Source of the DNA: Amanita rubescens
Taxonomy: Eukaryota; Basidiomycota; Agaricomycetes; Agaricales; Amanitaceae
Assembly (NCBI GenBank): GCA_015039365.1
Contig: WION01000266.1
Location: forward strand, 1 to 64,000
Direction: 5' to 3'
DNA: 64,000 bases
A program made the position numbers and the translations under genes. The first letter of the stretch is position 1, and each line of letters opens with the position of its first letter. Below, in pieces: positions 31,124-47,286 of the stretch. The notes beneath the pieces are model-generated. The model was not told the origin of the DNA, made no database searches, and was given only the letters and a program-made list of their open reading frames with translations.

Positions 31124-32232
31124 CGAGCAAATGCATCAGCTGCAGACTACTAGGCAACAGAGGAGATAAACCTAGTGTCCTGAGCTCCGTTGGGACATCA
31201 TGGAACAATTCTCCATGGCTTCATGTCAATCCCGGTCAGCGGTGACGATTCCACGTAGAGGTGATTCAGGGCACCATTTGAGCCCTTTTGGAAGGATACA
31301 TGGTAGGTGCTGGAGTCAGCGCTAAGGGCTTAATGCCACATTGTCGTCGTTCGTGGTGTCGTCAGCTTTGAAGCTTGAAGAATCATTCTGAGATTTGAAT
31401 GAATTTGCATCTGGATAATGTTCTTCATCCAGCGTGATCACACTGAAAAACGTTGTTCGCACAAATGGTTTACTCATAGAGGCGGACGGTATATTTTACC
31501 AAACGTTTGGTATTACCCACTGCTCGTCAGCAACACTAGAACTCTACTGGAGCAATGAATCGTTTTCCGTGCCAAGGATTGTGATCTCCAATCGTTTGAA
31601 GCATATTGTATGCTTTGACGACAGATACCATGTGTTTGTACACAGCCAGTGTGGAACCAAAGAAGTGCCGGGCAAGGACGCTTTCACCCGCAAAGACACG
31701 TGACCGCAAGTCGGAGTGGGACTTGGGGGTGACGTCAACGTAGAGTGTGGCGAATCGCTTACACGCCAGGATGAAGAGCACAGTGGAGCTACGAGGCTCA
31801 GGGAAACTCACATTACTCAACTCACCGTTTCATCCGTCGTCTCCATAATGATAAGATTGGGCACACTAGGTCCCTCCGAAAAAAACTAGTACAATTTCTG
31901 GAGAAATGTGTTGTAACTGTCAGTGCAATCAAAACGTTCACTGTCAATGTCATCGGCATACGACCAACAAACTTGTCCTACTGATACCCAATGTTGTAAT
32001 ATTAACAAATAACGTATTACGACTGCTGTTATACCTAGAACCCCAGCAAGCGAAACTCGAAATGAATGGAGTTTTTCAAAAGAATGGACACGCTCTAAAG
32101 CCCAAGGACGAAGCTGAAGCGCTAAAATTTGTTTTATACAGATCAGGAACGGGAGTGACGCTGTACCGACATTGATAGTTCCCGACTAGACTTGCGTTTC
32201 CTGATACCAATTCCGATGAGCGAGAAAGGAAT
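31124..32232. other. Intergenic with one unassigned minus-strand frame
   Basis: The frame at 31536-31820 (minus, 94 codons) reads VLFILACKRFATLYVDVTP and FFGSTLAVYKHMVSVVKAY; it is helical and protein-like but unrecognised. The plus-strand frame 31906-32175 is Cys/His-rich at its start (CCNCQCNQNVHCQCHRH) and then featureless. Neither is called. Confidence 0.35.
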
Positions 32233-34069
32233 CTAGACGACGGAAACACATACTGAGGACGAACGTTTCCTGCACGATGCTGCTGCCGAGCACTGCGTTT
32301 CGCTAGCTCTAGAATATGTTTCGATCATTTCATTTTGCCGAGTTCCTACTTCTACTTGCGTGGCTTGGGATCCGCCGACTTTCTGTAAATCCCTACGCGA
32401 ATTCAATCTGTTCGTGTGTGAGTTTTCAAGTCCAGAATGAAATCGGCTTTTACGCACGTGGCCAATAATGAATTCGCGTAGACTGCGGCAAAATGTTCCA
32501 TCAGCGCCCAATAGATTGAAATGATGCTTACGTTTGATGATGACAAAGTAGAGGCTCATGAACACGAGGTTGGTTGGGATCGCGAGCCACTAAAAGCAAG
32601 GTTAGAGGTTAGGACTGTGGCTTGCAAAACCGGTGAAGCGCGCACATAAATTAAGACGATCGACGTTGCAAAACTTTGAACAAGTCAACGAACGCCAGGT
32701 GGGATCAACGAAGGATATACCATGTAAGTGCACCAGTTTCAAACGTATAAAGTATCAACGAGTCGAGAACGTGGCTCAAAGAGCTGTTGAATGGTAAGCG
32801 TCTGCGAACGTTCTCGGCTAATCAACTTACCTGGGCAATCTTTTCTGGCTTCGTCTCAATAGATAGCACAACGACACCGTAATGATAATATCCATAACAG
32901 CCGAAATGACCAAGTCCATCGTAAATGTCCACTGAATTCGAAGGCTTAGTAGGTGTATGACGGTTTCGAGAAGGGTCTTACGGTATATTTCTTAACGAAT
33001 GCTTGAAGAAGTTTGAGTGTAATCCTGTATGCCATTATTTAACCACTGCAACGAACAGAATAATTATTTGACACTTACATCTGATATGTTGCAACTGTAC
33101 AAGCGTAAGATAAATCTATTCAGGGGCTTGACATTGACGCATAACTTACGACCAGCAAAGACTAGAGAAATAATCAGCGTGTTGTTATAAGAGCGATGTT
33201 AGGTACGTACCAAGTCGACTCAACGCCAGTAGCGCCTACAACGGGTGAGTAAGCTAATTGATAGATAATTAATGAAACGTACCAAAGGTACCGAGATGAA
33301 ATAATTTTGATTAGTTACTGTAGTACGTCAGCGGTTCAGCCTTTGAGACGTTCGGAGCTCCTTACGAATATGTATTCTATAAACGAAGAAGCTGTTCGGA
33401 TTCAACAAAAGGGGAAGCTTACGTGCGGTTCTACGCACCAATGCACAATGATGGTGAGAATGGTCTAAAAGAGCATTAGTCTATACCAAGATTCATTAAG
33501 GTGATGGCGCTAACCGTATCTATGATAGTGAGCTGTTGACGATTTTAGCACGACAATAACGGTTCACGGAATTAAGGTTCGCACCGCTAGTGACCTTAAA
33601 CGTAGTCTTAGAACATGTTCGAGGCGAAGGGCGTTATGACTTACCAGGGGAGAGCTTTGGCTTTCGCCATAATTCCAAAGTGCTTGATCAACCCAGCCCA
33701 CACGGTACGACCGATCAAAATGGTATGTCCCAAGTCGAGAAACCTCGAAAACAAATGAGTGATGGATCATGGCTGAGCGCGGCGAAAATACCATATGAGG
33801 AAAGCCTTTGTACCACATACCAGTCAGACGAGTTCGTGAACCGAAGGTAAAACACGTACCAAACATTTGAGACCAATCTTGTCTGAAGGATAAAGCTTGA
33901 AGTAGAAGAAAATTTGTACCGTGGTGATACCGGTGAAACTGTTGGGTTCGTCGCGTTGGTATGGGTCTATAAGAGGGGAACACCGTGCTACTCACGCGGC
34001 GGCTGCGAAACTCCCTACGAGGAGCGCGCCGAGTGTATCTGCGACGTTGCCCACAGATTGTTCCGACAT
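32233..34069 (-). CDS. DUF6534-type integral membrane protein, many short exons
   Basis: ATG 34069: MSEQSVGNVADTLGALLVGS is the typical N-terminus (L-G-A-L-L-x-G). Intron 1 (GTGAGT from 33995) joins at phase 2 to FTGITTVQIFFYFKLYPSDK, the first helix and following D-K-x-x-L-K motif. Later exons read LGHTILIGRTVWAGLIKHFG, LTIIDT and TILTIIVHWCVE, then several small exons between 33,400 and 32,600 that I could not fix exactly. The last large exon reads FMSLYFVIIKRKHHFNLLGA followed by a hydrophilic tail. Proteins of this family have seven membrane helices and unknown function and are abundant in mushrooms. The organisation is normal; the exact 3' end is uncertain. Confidence 0.7.
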
Positions 34070-34397
34070 AGTCTAAGATGGGGGGTAAGAAAGAATGTAG
34101 AAGAAAAGTTATGTGTGAACTAACGGGGGCTACCCTTGCCGGTTGTTACATACTCGAATGATTGTTTCGCGACGGCCCTGAGCCTCGTCGGACGGATCGG
34201 GGGGATGTCCGGTCTAGTTGTACTAAACCTGCTTACTTCTCTGCTCGGACTCCTCATCTAGTAAGCTAGTGAGCTTGAAGTTGTAGAAACTAATGAAAAC
34301 GACCTTATTGGAGGTCTTTGAACGTCTAGCTCAGCCGCTCGGCGCGTGTGGTCACAGTCACAGTCACGCGCCTCGCTCATTCACTGCAACTTCCACA

Positions 34398-38781
<4,384 letters not shown>

Positions 38782-39286
38782 TGTATCGCATAGAGTCAAT
38801 GTTCCGTTTTACTGTATTGTCATTAGATTATTTTACGCTTGTGCATATTGTGTAATTAGGCTGGGCTACGGAACGCGCTTAGTCAGCAGAACCCCCTGTT
38901 CCGATCGCGACATGTGAGGCTGGCTTGAGCCTTGTATAGCCAACGCAGTCGAACATATATTAACTCGTCAACTCGATACGTCCTTAGTAATTATCGATCG
39001 TATTGAGTTTTCTTGAGGTCTGCAGAGAACCCCGGGACAAATTTGTTTTAACACGTTTGGAAGGATATATAGTAACCATTCCCCGCGATCTGATCTACTG
39101 AGCGCACCTCCGGCGACGAAACTAAGGGAAGAAAAACGAGGTTTAGTTCAAGAGCAGATAGCAAAAGCGAAGATTTTTGGGTATTGTACAATAGCGCCGT
39201 CAACTAGTACGGACTCGTCCTATGCATTCTGTATCATAGATTCGTAGACAACACCATTTACTAAACCAACGCCCTAACTTTCAAAG
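38782..39286. other. Intergenic between ISWI and F-box gene 2
   Basis: Contains the ISWI 3' region (tgtcattagattattttacgc), part of which recurs near 53,880. No other gene, repeat or RNA is evident. Confidence 0.5.
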
Positions 39287-40171
39287 TCACGGCAACGGAT
39301 GTAATGATGGTCGATAGGCTTCATCACTATAGTAAGCGTACCTCTCAATACGCCGAGTAGACCCAGCTGGGGTCAACACTAAACGCTTGAATGTCGCAAC
39401 GTCTGCGTCGCTGCTACAATGCAATACTAAACTGTCCATACGTGGCAGGACAATCGAGGGTTCGGTATCAGGTAGGCTGGAAAACGTAGCATCGGAGGTA
39501 GGCTTTAGAGCACAACTGACAAGGGACATCCCTTGGCGTAAGATTACATTAAGACACGTCGTAGACGGTATATCGAATTGAAGGAAGAGTTCCTTCAAGT
39601 TTTGCCAAGGTACCGCCGTAATCAGCTCCCCGAGATGCATTGCAAAGCAGCTGCAGAGAGTGAGATCTACGAGGCACGGAAGTCGGGGTGGGAGACGTAA
39701 AGTGTTTGCAGGGATGGTTTCCTTGCTACTGCCAGTGCCATAGCAACCGATGTGGAGTGTTTGCAAGCGTAACATGTGCTTGGGTGGGATTTCTTTGAGG
39801 GTATGCATTTCATCGAATGCAAACGCAAGGCGTAGTTTCAGAAATGTGAAAGGTGCAACTAGGTGCTTCACAACGTCAGAGTGATGGCCATCGTAGTTAT
39901 AGAGTGATAGTTCTGTCCTGGGAAGGGAGCCACCGCGGGTAAGCCAAAGGTGGAATAAGCAAAGTCTGGGATAACCCATGTAGTCAACATTGGTAGGCAA
40001 TTGAATTCGGATTGGAAACTGGGCCCAGATATGAGGCATGTTCAATATGGTGTGCCGCCATGCAGAGCACACATATGACAAGGCCAAGGGAATATCGAAA
40101 CGAGGGTTCAGAATCACTATCTGGCACATGAGATCGAAGATGATTCGCAATACATCTTCGGGAAGCTCCAT
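39287..40171 (-). CDS. F-box protein 2
   Basis: The 294-codon frame from the ATG at 40171 begins MELPEDVLRIIFDLMC, then LALSYVCSAWRHTILNMPHI, a clear F-box-like domain (L-P-x-[ED]-[VI]-L-x-x-I-F then V-C-x-x-W). The frame stays open upstream, reading NREALIAEERNPELTACKTA and PPSYI, the coiled-coil leader often found in this family, so the true start may lie at or beyond 40290. The C-terminal part has irregular leucine-rich segments (LVDLTLCSCFAMHLGELI, PRMDSLVLHCSSDADV). It probably adapts a substrate to an SCF ubiquitin ligase. It is shorter than the usual 450-550 residues but undamaged. It ends at 39287 and is convergent with ISWI. Confidence 0.8.
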   Translation of the reverse strand: MELPEDVLRIIFDLMCQIVILNPRFDIPLALSYVCSAWRHTILNMPHIWAQFPIRIQLPTNVDYMGYPRLCLFHLWLTRGGSLPRTELSLYNYDGHHSDVVKHLVAPFTFLKLRLAFAFDEMHTLKEIPPKHMLRLQTLHIGCYGTGSSKETIPANTLRLPPRLPCLVDLTLCSCFAMHLGELITAVPWQNLKELFLQFDIPSTTCLNVILRQGMSLVSCALKPTSDATFSSLPDTEPSIVLPRMDSLVLHCSSDADVATFKRLVLTPAGSTRRIERYAYYSDEAYRPSLHPLP

Positions 40172-40379
40172 GATGTAGGATGGAGGTGTGAGAGCTGTTT
40201 TGCATGCGGTAAGCTCTGGATTTCGTTCCTCAGCGATGAGCGCCTCTCGGTTAACTCTTCTTGGGATGAGTCGTTGGTAAAACCTACGCCTACATCTGTA
40301 GCCATTGGCACTGGATCTGATGAGGGTCTCGATGGGGCAACTTGATTAATGGCTCACCAATGACTCTTGTGAGATCCAA

Positions 40380-42402
40380 TGACGACGTGGCAGAACGACC
40401 GTATCGGTGATAGTCTACTGATTCGATATGCATGCGATGGACTCCAACCTGCACGTCAGCGTACGCACACCAGCTCAAGCTTTTCTCCACCCCGCCGCGT
40501 TTGTCCGCAATCATCTTGCAACTCACTCACTCGATCCTTCTCTCCCTCCTCTCCAGGGCAACTCGCTTCCAGAACACTTCCATCGCATCGGTCTCGCTAC
40601 AGCTTCTCCTTACCGCGACGCAGAAACCATGCCGAAAGAGGGTCATCCATACCCCGTCATTGCCATAGCCGCCTCTTCCAACGCATGGTACGCTTGGATC
40701 TCTCCGTAGCTGTTAGGCGAATCCCCCTCGCCGGCCCATTTCATCCCCTTTGGTCTGGATACACATAGACTCGTTGTGGGCTTTCTTTCGATCGCGCCCG
40801 CGTCGAAACCAAATACTCCCTTGCTAGTACTAGGACTCGGGTGGATGGACACCATGTCTCTCCACGTCGCTGTGAACGGGATATCCTCTCACCAGCGTCC
40901 CGCGTGGAACAAGTGAAAGAAGAAGAGAGAAACCCAAAAGGTGCAGAGGGGAAGCGGTTGAGGCTATGGTTGATCTCATCGCGCACGTAAAGGAGAAAGA
41001 AGAGCAGGCGAGGGAACGAGGAGAAGCGGAAACGGTGGAAAGCCTGACGAGCGCTAGGATGGATATGGAGGATTCTCTTCAGGTACCTTATCAGTTCGAG
41101 ATGGATTGGGACGGCAATGAAAACGAAAACGACGGCAACGACGACGGAAATAGAACTTGGGAATCCCTCACTTCCGCCAACTCACTCGTAGACGTCGCGA
41201 GACTCCATTGTAACGTTGAATTGGAACAAGACAAGGAAATCGAGGGGTGTGGTGAGTATTATTATTTTTTCGTTGTTGTCTTTTTGCTCAAGTTACGTTA
41301 AGGTACAGGAACCTGACGAACCTGAACCTGAACATGACGCGTTGCAAGTACCGGAAGATACGGCGTAGCTCAGTACTCTCGTTACCTCTCTCTCCCACTG
41401 CTCAAGATGGCGTATAACGGCTTTCCACTCAAATACTCGAGCAAAGAAGGCTGGAATTACGTCGACAACAAAGGAAATGTGGTTGAATTGCGTACCGCTC
41501 GCGGTTAGAAGACCAGTCAGATCCTTGGTCCGCGTCACGCAAAAGTACTGTTGGCCTCGGCCCTCGGGCGAGACGACATCTGACGATAACGACCTGGCGA
41601 TGGCGTTATCGTCTGGTACAAAAGACCTGATCGATCTCACCCCTCGAAACCGAATTGAATCGCTCCTGTTCAAATTGGCGTGGAGAAGTTACCCTTTGTT
41701 TCATTCGAGAGAACATGATTGGATATGCCGCCTTCCTTCTTCCGTCTCGGAACTTCCAAGCACGGATCGTCTCTTACGTTCTCCAATCCTGCCGATTCGA
41801 TTCTCGCCGATCTAGTTCTTCATCACGATTTCGCGTTCCACAAGTTGCCTCATAAAGACGGTGAAAAAGCTAACGTGGGGTCTCCCCTCAGCAAGACGTT
41901 CGTCAAGTATGCGGCGGATGGGGTGCTGACGAGCCCGGGTGGAGAGGCGAAAGGCTCTCGAGTTGAGCGCGGTGTGCAGTTATTGGATAGGCTCGAGGGA
42001 TCGAATTGTGAACCAGATGGTCGTTTGAGAGGGCGGTGGGCGGAAATTGGGTTTCGAGGATAAGGACGACAAGTGAGGCATCATCCTCCCTCAAGTCATT
42101 TCCATGACACGTTGCGCGATCGAAAAGACTTGGTTGACACCGGGACGGACTTGCATTCAGAAACGGCAGAGATACTTGGCTTGCCCCGTGACCAAGCTAA
42201 AATGTTCAACTATTCGAGGATTTATGGGGCTGGGATGAAACATGCCGTTCTGCTCCTCCTCCAGGCCAACGCCAGGATGTCGATACCGGAAGCTTAAAAA
42301 CTCGCCGAAAATCTGTACGCTTCCACAAAGGGCCGCAATGCTCACCGACCCGACATGTTTGATCGAAAGTTTTGGTTCGGAAGATCTGAGAGCTTCGTGT
42401 TC
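40380..42402 (+). pseudogene. MIP1: MIP1-like DNA polymerase gamma, copy 3: fused to G-alpha remnant
   Basis: In order: GNSLPEHFHRIGLATASPYR joined directly to AETMPKEGHPYPVIA, losing the start of exonuclease motif I; WMDTMSLHVAVNGISSHQRP; SLTSANSLVDVARLHCNVEL; ITSTTKEMWLNCVPLAVR with frame changes; DDNDLAMALSSGTKD; TSKHGSSLTFSNPADSIL; LPHKDGEKANVGSPLSKTFV. Near 42130 the segment DRKDLVD runs into GTDLHSETAEILGLPRDQAK, so motif A is deleted; then MFNYSRIYGAGMKHAVLL and KLAENLYASTKGRNAHR, with a stop (EA*KLAEN) between. Homology ends at FWFGRSESFVF (42402), where G-alpha sequence starts. It is a pseudogene by many lesions. Confidence 0.88.
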
Positions 42403-43838
42403 AGGTCATTCACCTCAAGTTTATCCGATCACTTGACGGCCTTGTCAATACGGTCCAAGCGGAGCTGGACAACGATCGTGCATCTCTAAAAGAGTCAAAA
42501 AAGGATCCCGACGCGCCCTCAGCTGCGCAGAGTTCCGTTCAACCTTCCGAAACTATTCGCATGCTCCTCCTGATACTGGGACCGCTGCGCATGGCAACCT
42601 CTATGCAACACCTTTCGATCGTCCGACCATCGTTAGAAAGGAGTTAGTCGTACGGAGATGGAACGACATCTTGAAAACTGTTACAAAACCTGCACCTAAT
42701 GAAGGACGACGTCTCCCGGATATAGCTGCAGCGCAGCCAGAAGGGCGGGACCAGCCAACGGAAATTATAGCAAGTTTCCGGGGAGATATGACATTGTTAT
42801 GGGAGGACGAGTCAGTCAGAGCGTTACTCCGGAAGAAAAGGGTGTATTTGGAGCACACGGCCGGATTGTACGTGGATGGGCTCGTATCGAAATACCATTC
42901 TCTCACCATTTGACAGTTTCCTTCCTGATCTCGATCGGATAGCCACGGGGGAATATGAACCCACGTATGATGATATTCTTCGGGCCCGCCTTCAGACTGT
43001 CGGGATTCAAGAATACAAGGTACACATGGGGAGTGGTTCAAGTCGTAATTCAACCTATGACTTTGCGATAGATTTGTACTGACATATCCCTTATAGTGAC
43101 TACGTCACGGGATTGGTGTTTCTATGATGTTGGAGGTGCCAGAACGGTTGTACGTTATCACGTCTTTCACCGGGTAACGACTATATATGGCTGCCCTTCT
43201 TCGACACCGTGAACGCCATCATATTTCGTAAGGGTTCGTCTCCCTTTTCTTGGATTGTGCTAAATGTCGCCTTTTCACAGTTACTCGTGACCTCCTTATC
43301 GCGAAATCCGCTTTATTACAGTCCTTGACATCTTTCCCAGCGTTTGACGAGCACCTCTCAGAGGACGTCAAGGTTAGCCGTCTAGAAGACTCTTTGCGAG
43401 TCAAAATTACTCGCAAAAGCAACATTGATCCTCTTCCTGAACAAATGCGATATAAGATACAGAATGGGGCGCAGCTTTCGATGTACCTCTCCGGTTACGG
43501 AGATAAGCCAAACGACGCAGGAACGTTTATCAACTGTGCGACATAATTCACTTCTGACATATTAGACTTGAAACGTAAATTCAATGATGCCATGAAGAGC
43601 TCGCCTAATCCGCAGAGAACTGGCTACTTTTATCCCACGTCTGTCATTGTGCGTATTCCGTTAAACTCGTGAATGCGGGAAGAAGCTGAACCGTTATACA
43701 CAGGACATGAAGGCAACCGCCTCGACGTTAGTTGCTGGTACGTCGCATTTTTTCGTTGTAATTGCTATCGATTGACCACATACAGTTAAAGACGGAATTC
43801 TTCGGGAACATCTTAGAGATGCAGAGACAGTTCTATGA
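42403..43838 (+). pseudogene. Heterotrimeric G-protein alpha subunit, expanded basidiomycete family, 5'-truncated and frameshifted
   Basis: G-alpha blocks in order: VIHLKFIRSLDGLVNTVQAE (start of the helical domain), YATPFDRPTIVRKELVVRRW, RGDMTLLWEDESVRALLRKK; a clean intron 42868-42916 joining HTAGF to FLPDLDRIATGEYEPTYDD; ILRARLQTVGIQEYK; RDWCFYDVGGARTV (switch II, DVGG); WLPFFDTVNAIIF; FDEHLSEDVKVSRLEDSL; LILFLNKCDI; QLSMYLSGYGDKPNDAGTF; and the C-terminus DGILREHLRDAETVL, stop 43836-43838. The P-loop exon is missing because MIP1 sequence abuts at 42403. After GGARTV the next intron lacks an AG acceptor. NKCD, the guanine-specificity motif, sits in a different frame from the blocks on both sides. 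These lesions make it a pseudogene. G-alpha subunits relay receptor signals at the plasma membrane. Confidence 0.85.
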
Positions 43839-45984
43839 TAATTATTTAGAGCACATATACCCTTCATTTTGCAAGTTAACTATGTATAGCTCTCGTCGTA
43901 GCAGCAGGAGGCATGTCTTGTAATTGATACACAAGGACCGAGGAACTAATTAGCATTCAATCTGGCATCGTAGAGAGTGAGAATCGATTATGATTGGAAG
44001 TTTTCGCCTGCGACAAACTTGATACAATTGCGGTGACTAGCATCTTCGAGAGCACGAATACATAAAGTATGCTCAGTGCAAAAGCCATTGCTGGTCCACA
44101 GAATGCCAACGCATTCAATCAGGTCCTTAAGCAAAAAATTAAGAAGACACTTGATTTGATGCAATATGCTCGTGAAAGGGGCGGGGACTTTTATCATTGT
44201 TTGCTGCTACCGTAATATAGTGGCCAACAGGAGCTAAGAGAAGCATCGGAATGGATCTAGATGAGTACCAAGTGATGAGGTAGGGTTGCGCCAGAAATGT
44301 AAATTTTTGCGTGGACCACTTGATGAGGGTGGTGAGAGAAATAAAAGTTGTCAGAGGAACGCCGTAGGCATACGTAACGAGTTGATGAGATGGTAGTAGT
44401 GCTGTGTGAATATAGTGCCCCACGTCAATTCCTATCTAAGGAGATCTCAAATAATGAATGTACCTCAATCCATCTCCCCAATGCCTCGCCAAACTTGAAG
44501 CCATCTGTTGCTTCGAAGATGCCTTCACAGCAGGAGATGCCACCACCGACCGGTTTGAATGAGTTTCTCAGCCTTCGTCTGAGCGAGCTCAACGAGGCGG
44601 GTCTTACGCCACGAAATGGGATAAACGAACAGTGATATACATGAGCCGTGAGCTGCGGAAGAGAATGTTCCATATGGTTCAACTTCCAGTCTGTTGATAT
44701 AGTCCACAAGGGTCTGTTGACCGTCTCGGCTCAGCGCTTCCGTTTTCTTCGCCTTGGCGTCACTCGACCTTGTCCCAGATCACGATGGTGCCGCTGACGA
44801 CGAGAGGAAGAAGGATAGCAGCGGCGGGTTTTCCAAAAGAGTGCTTGCCAGTGAGAGGCAGAATCGTTCCACAGCCGGGGCAAAAGTTCGACGGACGTGT
44901 CACAGGAGTCGATGAAGTGCTAGACATTGCTGAATTTCTCGCTTAGCCTCATCCTCCGCATATCGCCAGGCCGTGGACCGTAACAGGTGTTGGCTCGATC
45001 ATAAGATTGGTTAGCTTACGATGAATTAGCGGAGACGCGAATAGAAGATTGAGGCTGGTTGGGCAGCGTGGACAATTTGTAGCCTGTGGAAACTTTGGGT
45101 CAGCGAAGGGATAGAGCGCCCCAGGCTCGCCCGGTTCTTCAGCTGGTGCCAGCTTTAGTTCCGGCTCCTTCAAGGAAGCCTTCTTCTCTGCTTGCTTTGT
45201 ACGCTTCGGCACAGGGGGAGACTCGGCGGTGAGCTGGAGCGAGAAGAGGGGCGGACTCCCATATCATGTTAAGCGCGTCTTTAAGTGGCTCGCATCGAGG
45301 ATCCATTAGTATTGAGAGTATACACAGACCGTGCTGTGGATTCTGGAACAAGATGATTACGCGAGGTCATTTATTTGGAGCTCTTTGCATGCTTATCGAA
45401 AATTCTGCCAAGTCCAACTAACATTCTACAGTCGTCCTGTTCATGCGGTCTTAACAAATAACTGTTCGATGGGAAGTTTGGGTGTCGGCCAAACGCTGTT
45501 CGGCCCGTTCTTTGCCCACGGTCTCAACAGGACACATTATCCTTTGGAATTTTGCTTTGAGAGATCTCAAAGCCAACGAAGATGGTGTTGGGATGAGAAT
45601 GGGATCCATCATTTGTCGGCGCTAATCGAAACACCTGAAACGTTTCTGTGAGTGCTCGCATTTCGCGGTTCCTTCTGTTGGCCTGACCAGAACAGCGAAA
45701 ACTCACCTTTGCAAAATAGCGTCGTACACATAAAGTACAACTCCTTTCCAGAAAATGTTCATCAATCTCCCGAAAAACAAGCTATTATCCCTCCCGTCTC
45801 TTATTCCCCCTCTGAAACGACGTGAACCCATATATCCAACACTTCAACCCCAAATCTCTCCTACTACCTTTTCCACCCGTATCTTGTTCACAAGTTGACC
45901 GTCTCAATCAAAGCATCAGAGGTATTTGGAGCTAAAATAGATGATTTGTGAGGAAGACTAAATTCGAGGGAACGAGGATAACTT
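43839..45984. other. Region of unassigned fragments
   Basis: Minus-strand pieces that look protein-like but that I cannot place: CIRALEDASHRNCIKF (about 44000-44080), faintly like the NLR helical exon at 54190; and TKQAEKKASLKEPELKLAPA followed by NCPRCPTSLNLLFASPLIHR (45212-45000). The plus frame 45331-45651 (LWILEQDDYARSFIWSSLHA) is unrecognised. No complete gene is supported. Confidence 0.35.
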
Positions 45985-46085
45985 GGACAATGTCCAGGAT
46001 CGGGGTCAGGTGAAGGCGTTGTCGAAGCCGGATGGTGCGGGAGAGTTCAGGGCGACGTTCCAGGATAAGGTGCTTATGAGCGGTG
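45985..46085 (+). pseudogene. BMS1: BMS1-like ribosome-biogenesis gene scrap
   Basis: The plus strand reads RGQVKALSKPDGAGEFRATF then QDKVLMS, matching the conserved C-terminal motif of the BMS1 GTPase (G-Q-V-K-K-A-L-x-K-P-D-G..FRATFEDK-[IV]-L-M-S-D-I), a factor for 40S ribosome assembly. Nothing before or after continues the protein. The call rests on about 27 residues. Confidence 0.5.
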
Positions 46086-47224
46086 CGTATTCCAAACCGA
46101 AATCAGGGCCATGGTACACATGATTGACAGGAGACAGCAAAGGGCGTATTGGAGCCGACAGCGACGCTCCCACTTCCTCACATAGCCCAGGTTCGCAGCA
46201 ATCGTTGGGAGTTAGCCGTTTCTGTGGGCAGCCCTCGCGTCAGCCTTTATAACAACCCGAACTTTATGTTCCACGACTTGAGCACCAGTGGCAGCCTGGC
46301 GCTGCCTTATCCTTTGCATGGTGTAAGTGACGGACGCACTGCTTGGGCGGACATTGGTATGGTTCTTCCACCGACCCTGCGATGAATGATCAGTAATGTA
46401 TTAGACGGTATTCCATTAAGACACGCAACAGTCGTATGCGTCGTCCTCCTCCTCCAGCCGTCGCAAGTGTTACCTGCAAGGTTGATGAGGAATCCAATGT
46501 GCGATTCTATCATGGACGTCGACGAGCTCAGATCACAGAGAGATTCAATATCCGACAAGATGAACCAACCTACATCCGAGCCGACCACTTGCTTCTGGCG
46601 ATACTCACCCGCAAGGATTCTTACTACCGGATCTCGCTCACCTCAACTCGCTATTGACTAGTTCATGCGATTTCGAGGGGCGTTGTACTATACCAACTTG
46701 AACCCGTTTTCACACACCCATCTAACCCGAGCTGGTAATGCACCTACTTCCCCAACAACCCCTACGGCCAACTCAAGTCTATAACATCACCTACGTTCTC
46801 ACCCCCAAAACCTATCCGACTCGCAAGCTTTCAATGATCTACTTTTCCTCCCCGCAACCAACGTCATGACTACCTCATCACATTAATTGCCTTATCCAGC
46901 TGCGTGACCATCCACACCTCCTCCTCTACCACGGCCGCAGGCTGCTCGACGGCCTCAAACGGGTCCGTGTCGAAGCGGACGATATCCACACCAAACTGAT
47001 ACAAAACTCGCTGATGAATTCTCCAAAGATCCCACCGTAACTCTCGGACTCAAACTGCCCCCCTGGTACGTAAACATGTAAGTTAGTGAAGATGACGATG
47101 AGGATATAGAAGCGGATGGCTTGAGTTCCGGGCCAATTGGCCCCAATTTCCTGAAGGAGAGGCTGAATCGGAATCAGAAGTTTTCGGTCATGTGGTTCAA
47201 GGCCAAAGAGTTGTTGCATCGGGC
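46086..47224. other. Unassigned region left of NWD2
   Basis: Short frames only. At 47080-47220 the plus strand reads SEDDDEDIEADGLSSGPIGP and then FLKERLNRNQKFSVMWFKAK, plausible coding but unrecognised. Homology between the NWD1 and NWD2 3' flanks ends at about 47225. Confidence 0.35.
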
Positions 47225-47286
47225 ACATTTAGATATTAATGGTACAATACATGATCAACTAAATAGATTTTGTTGTGTTTAAAGGA

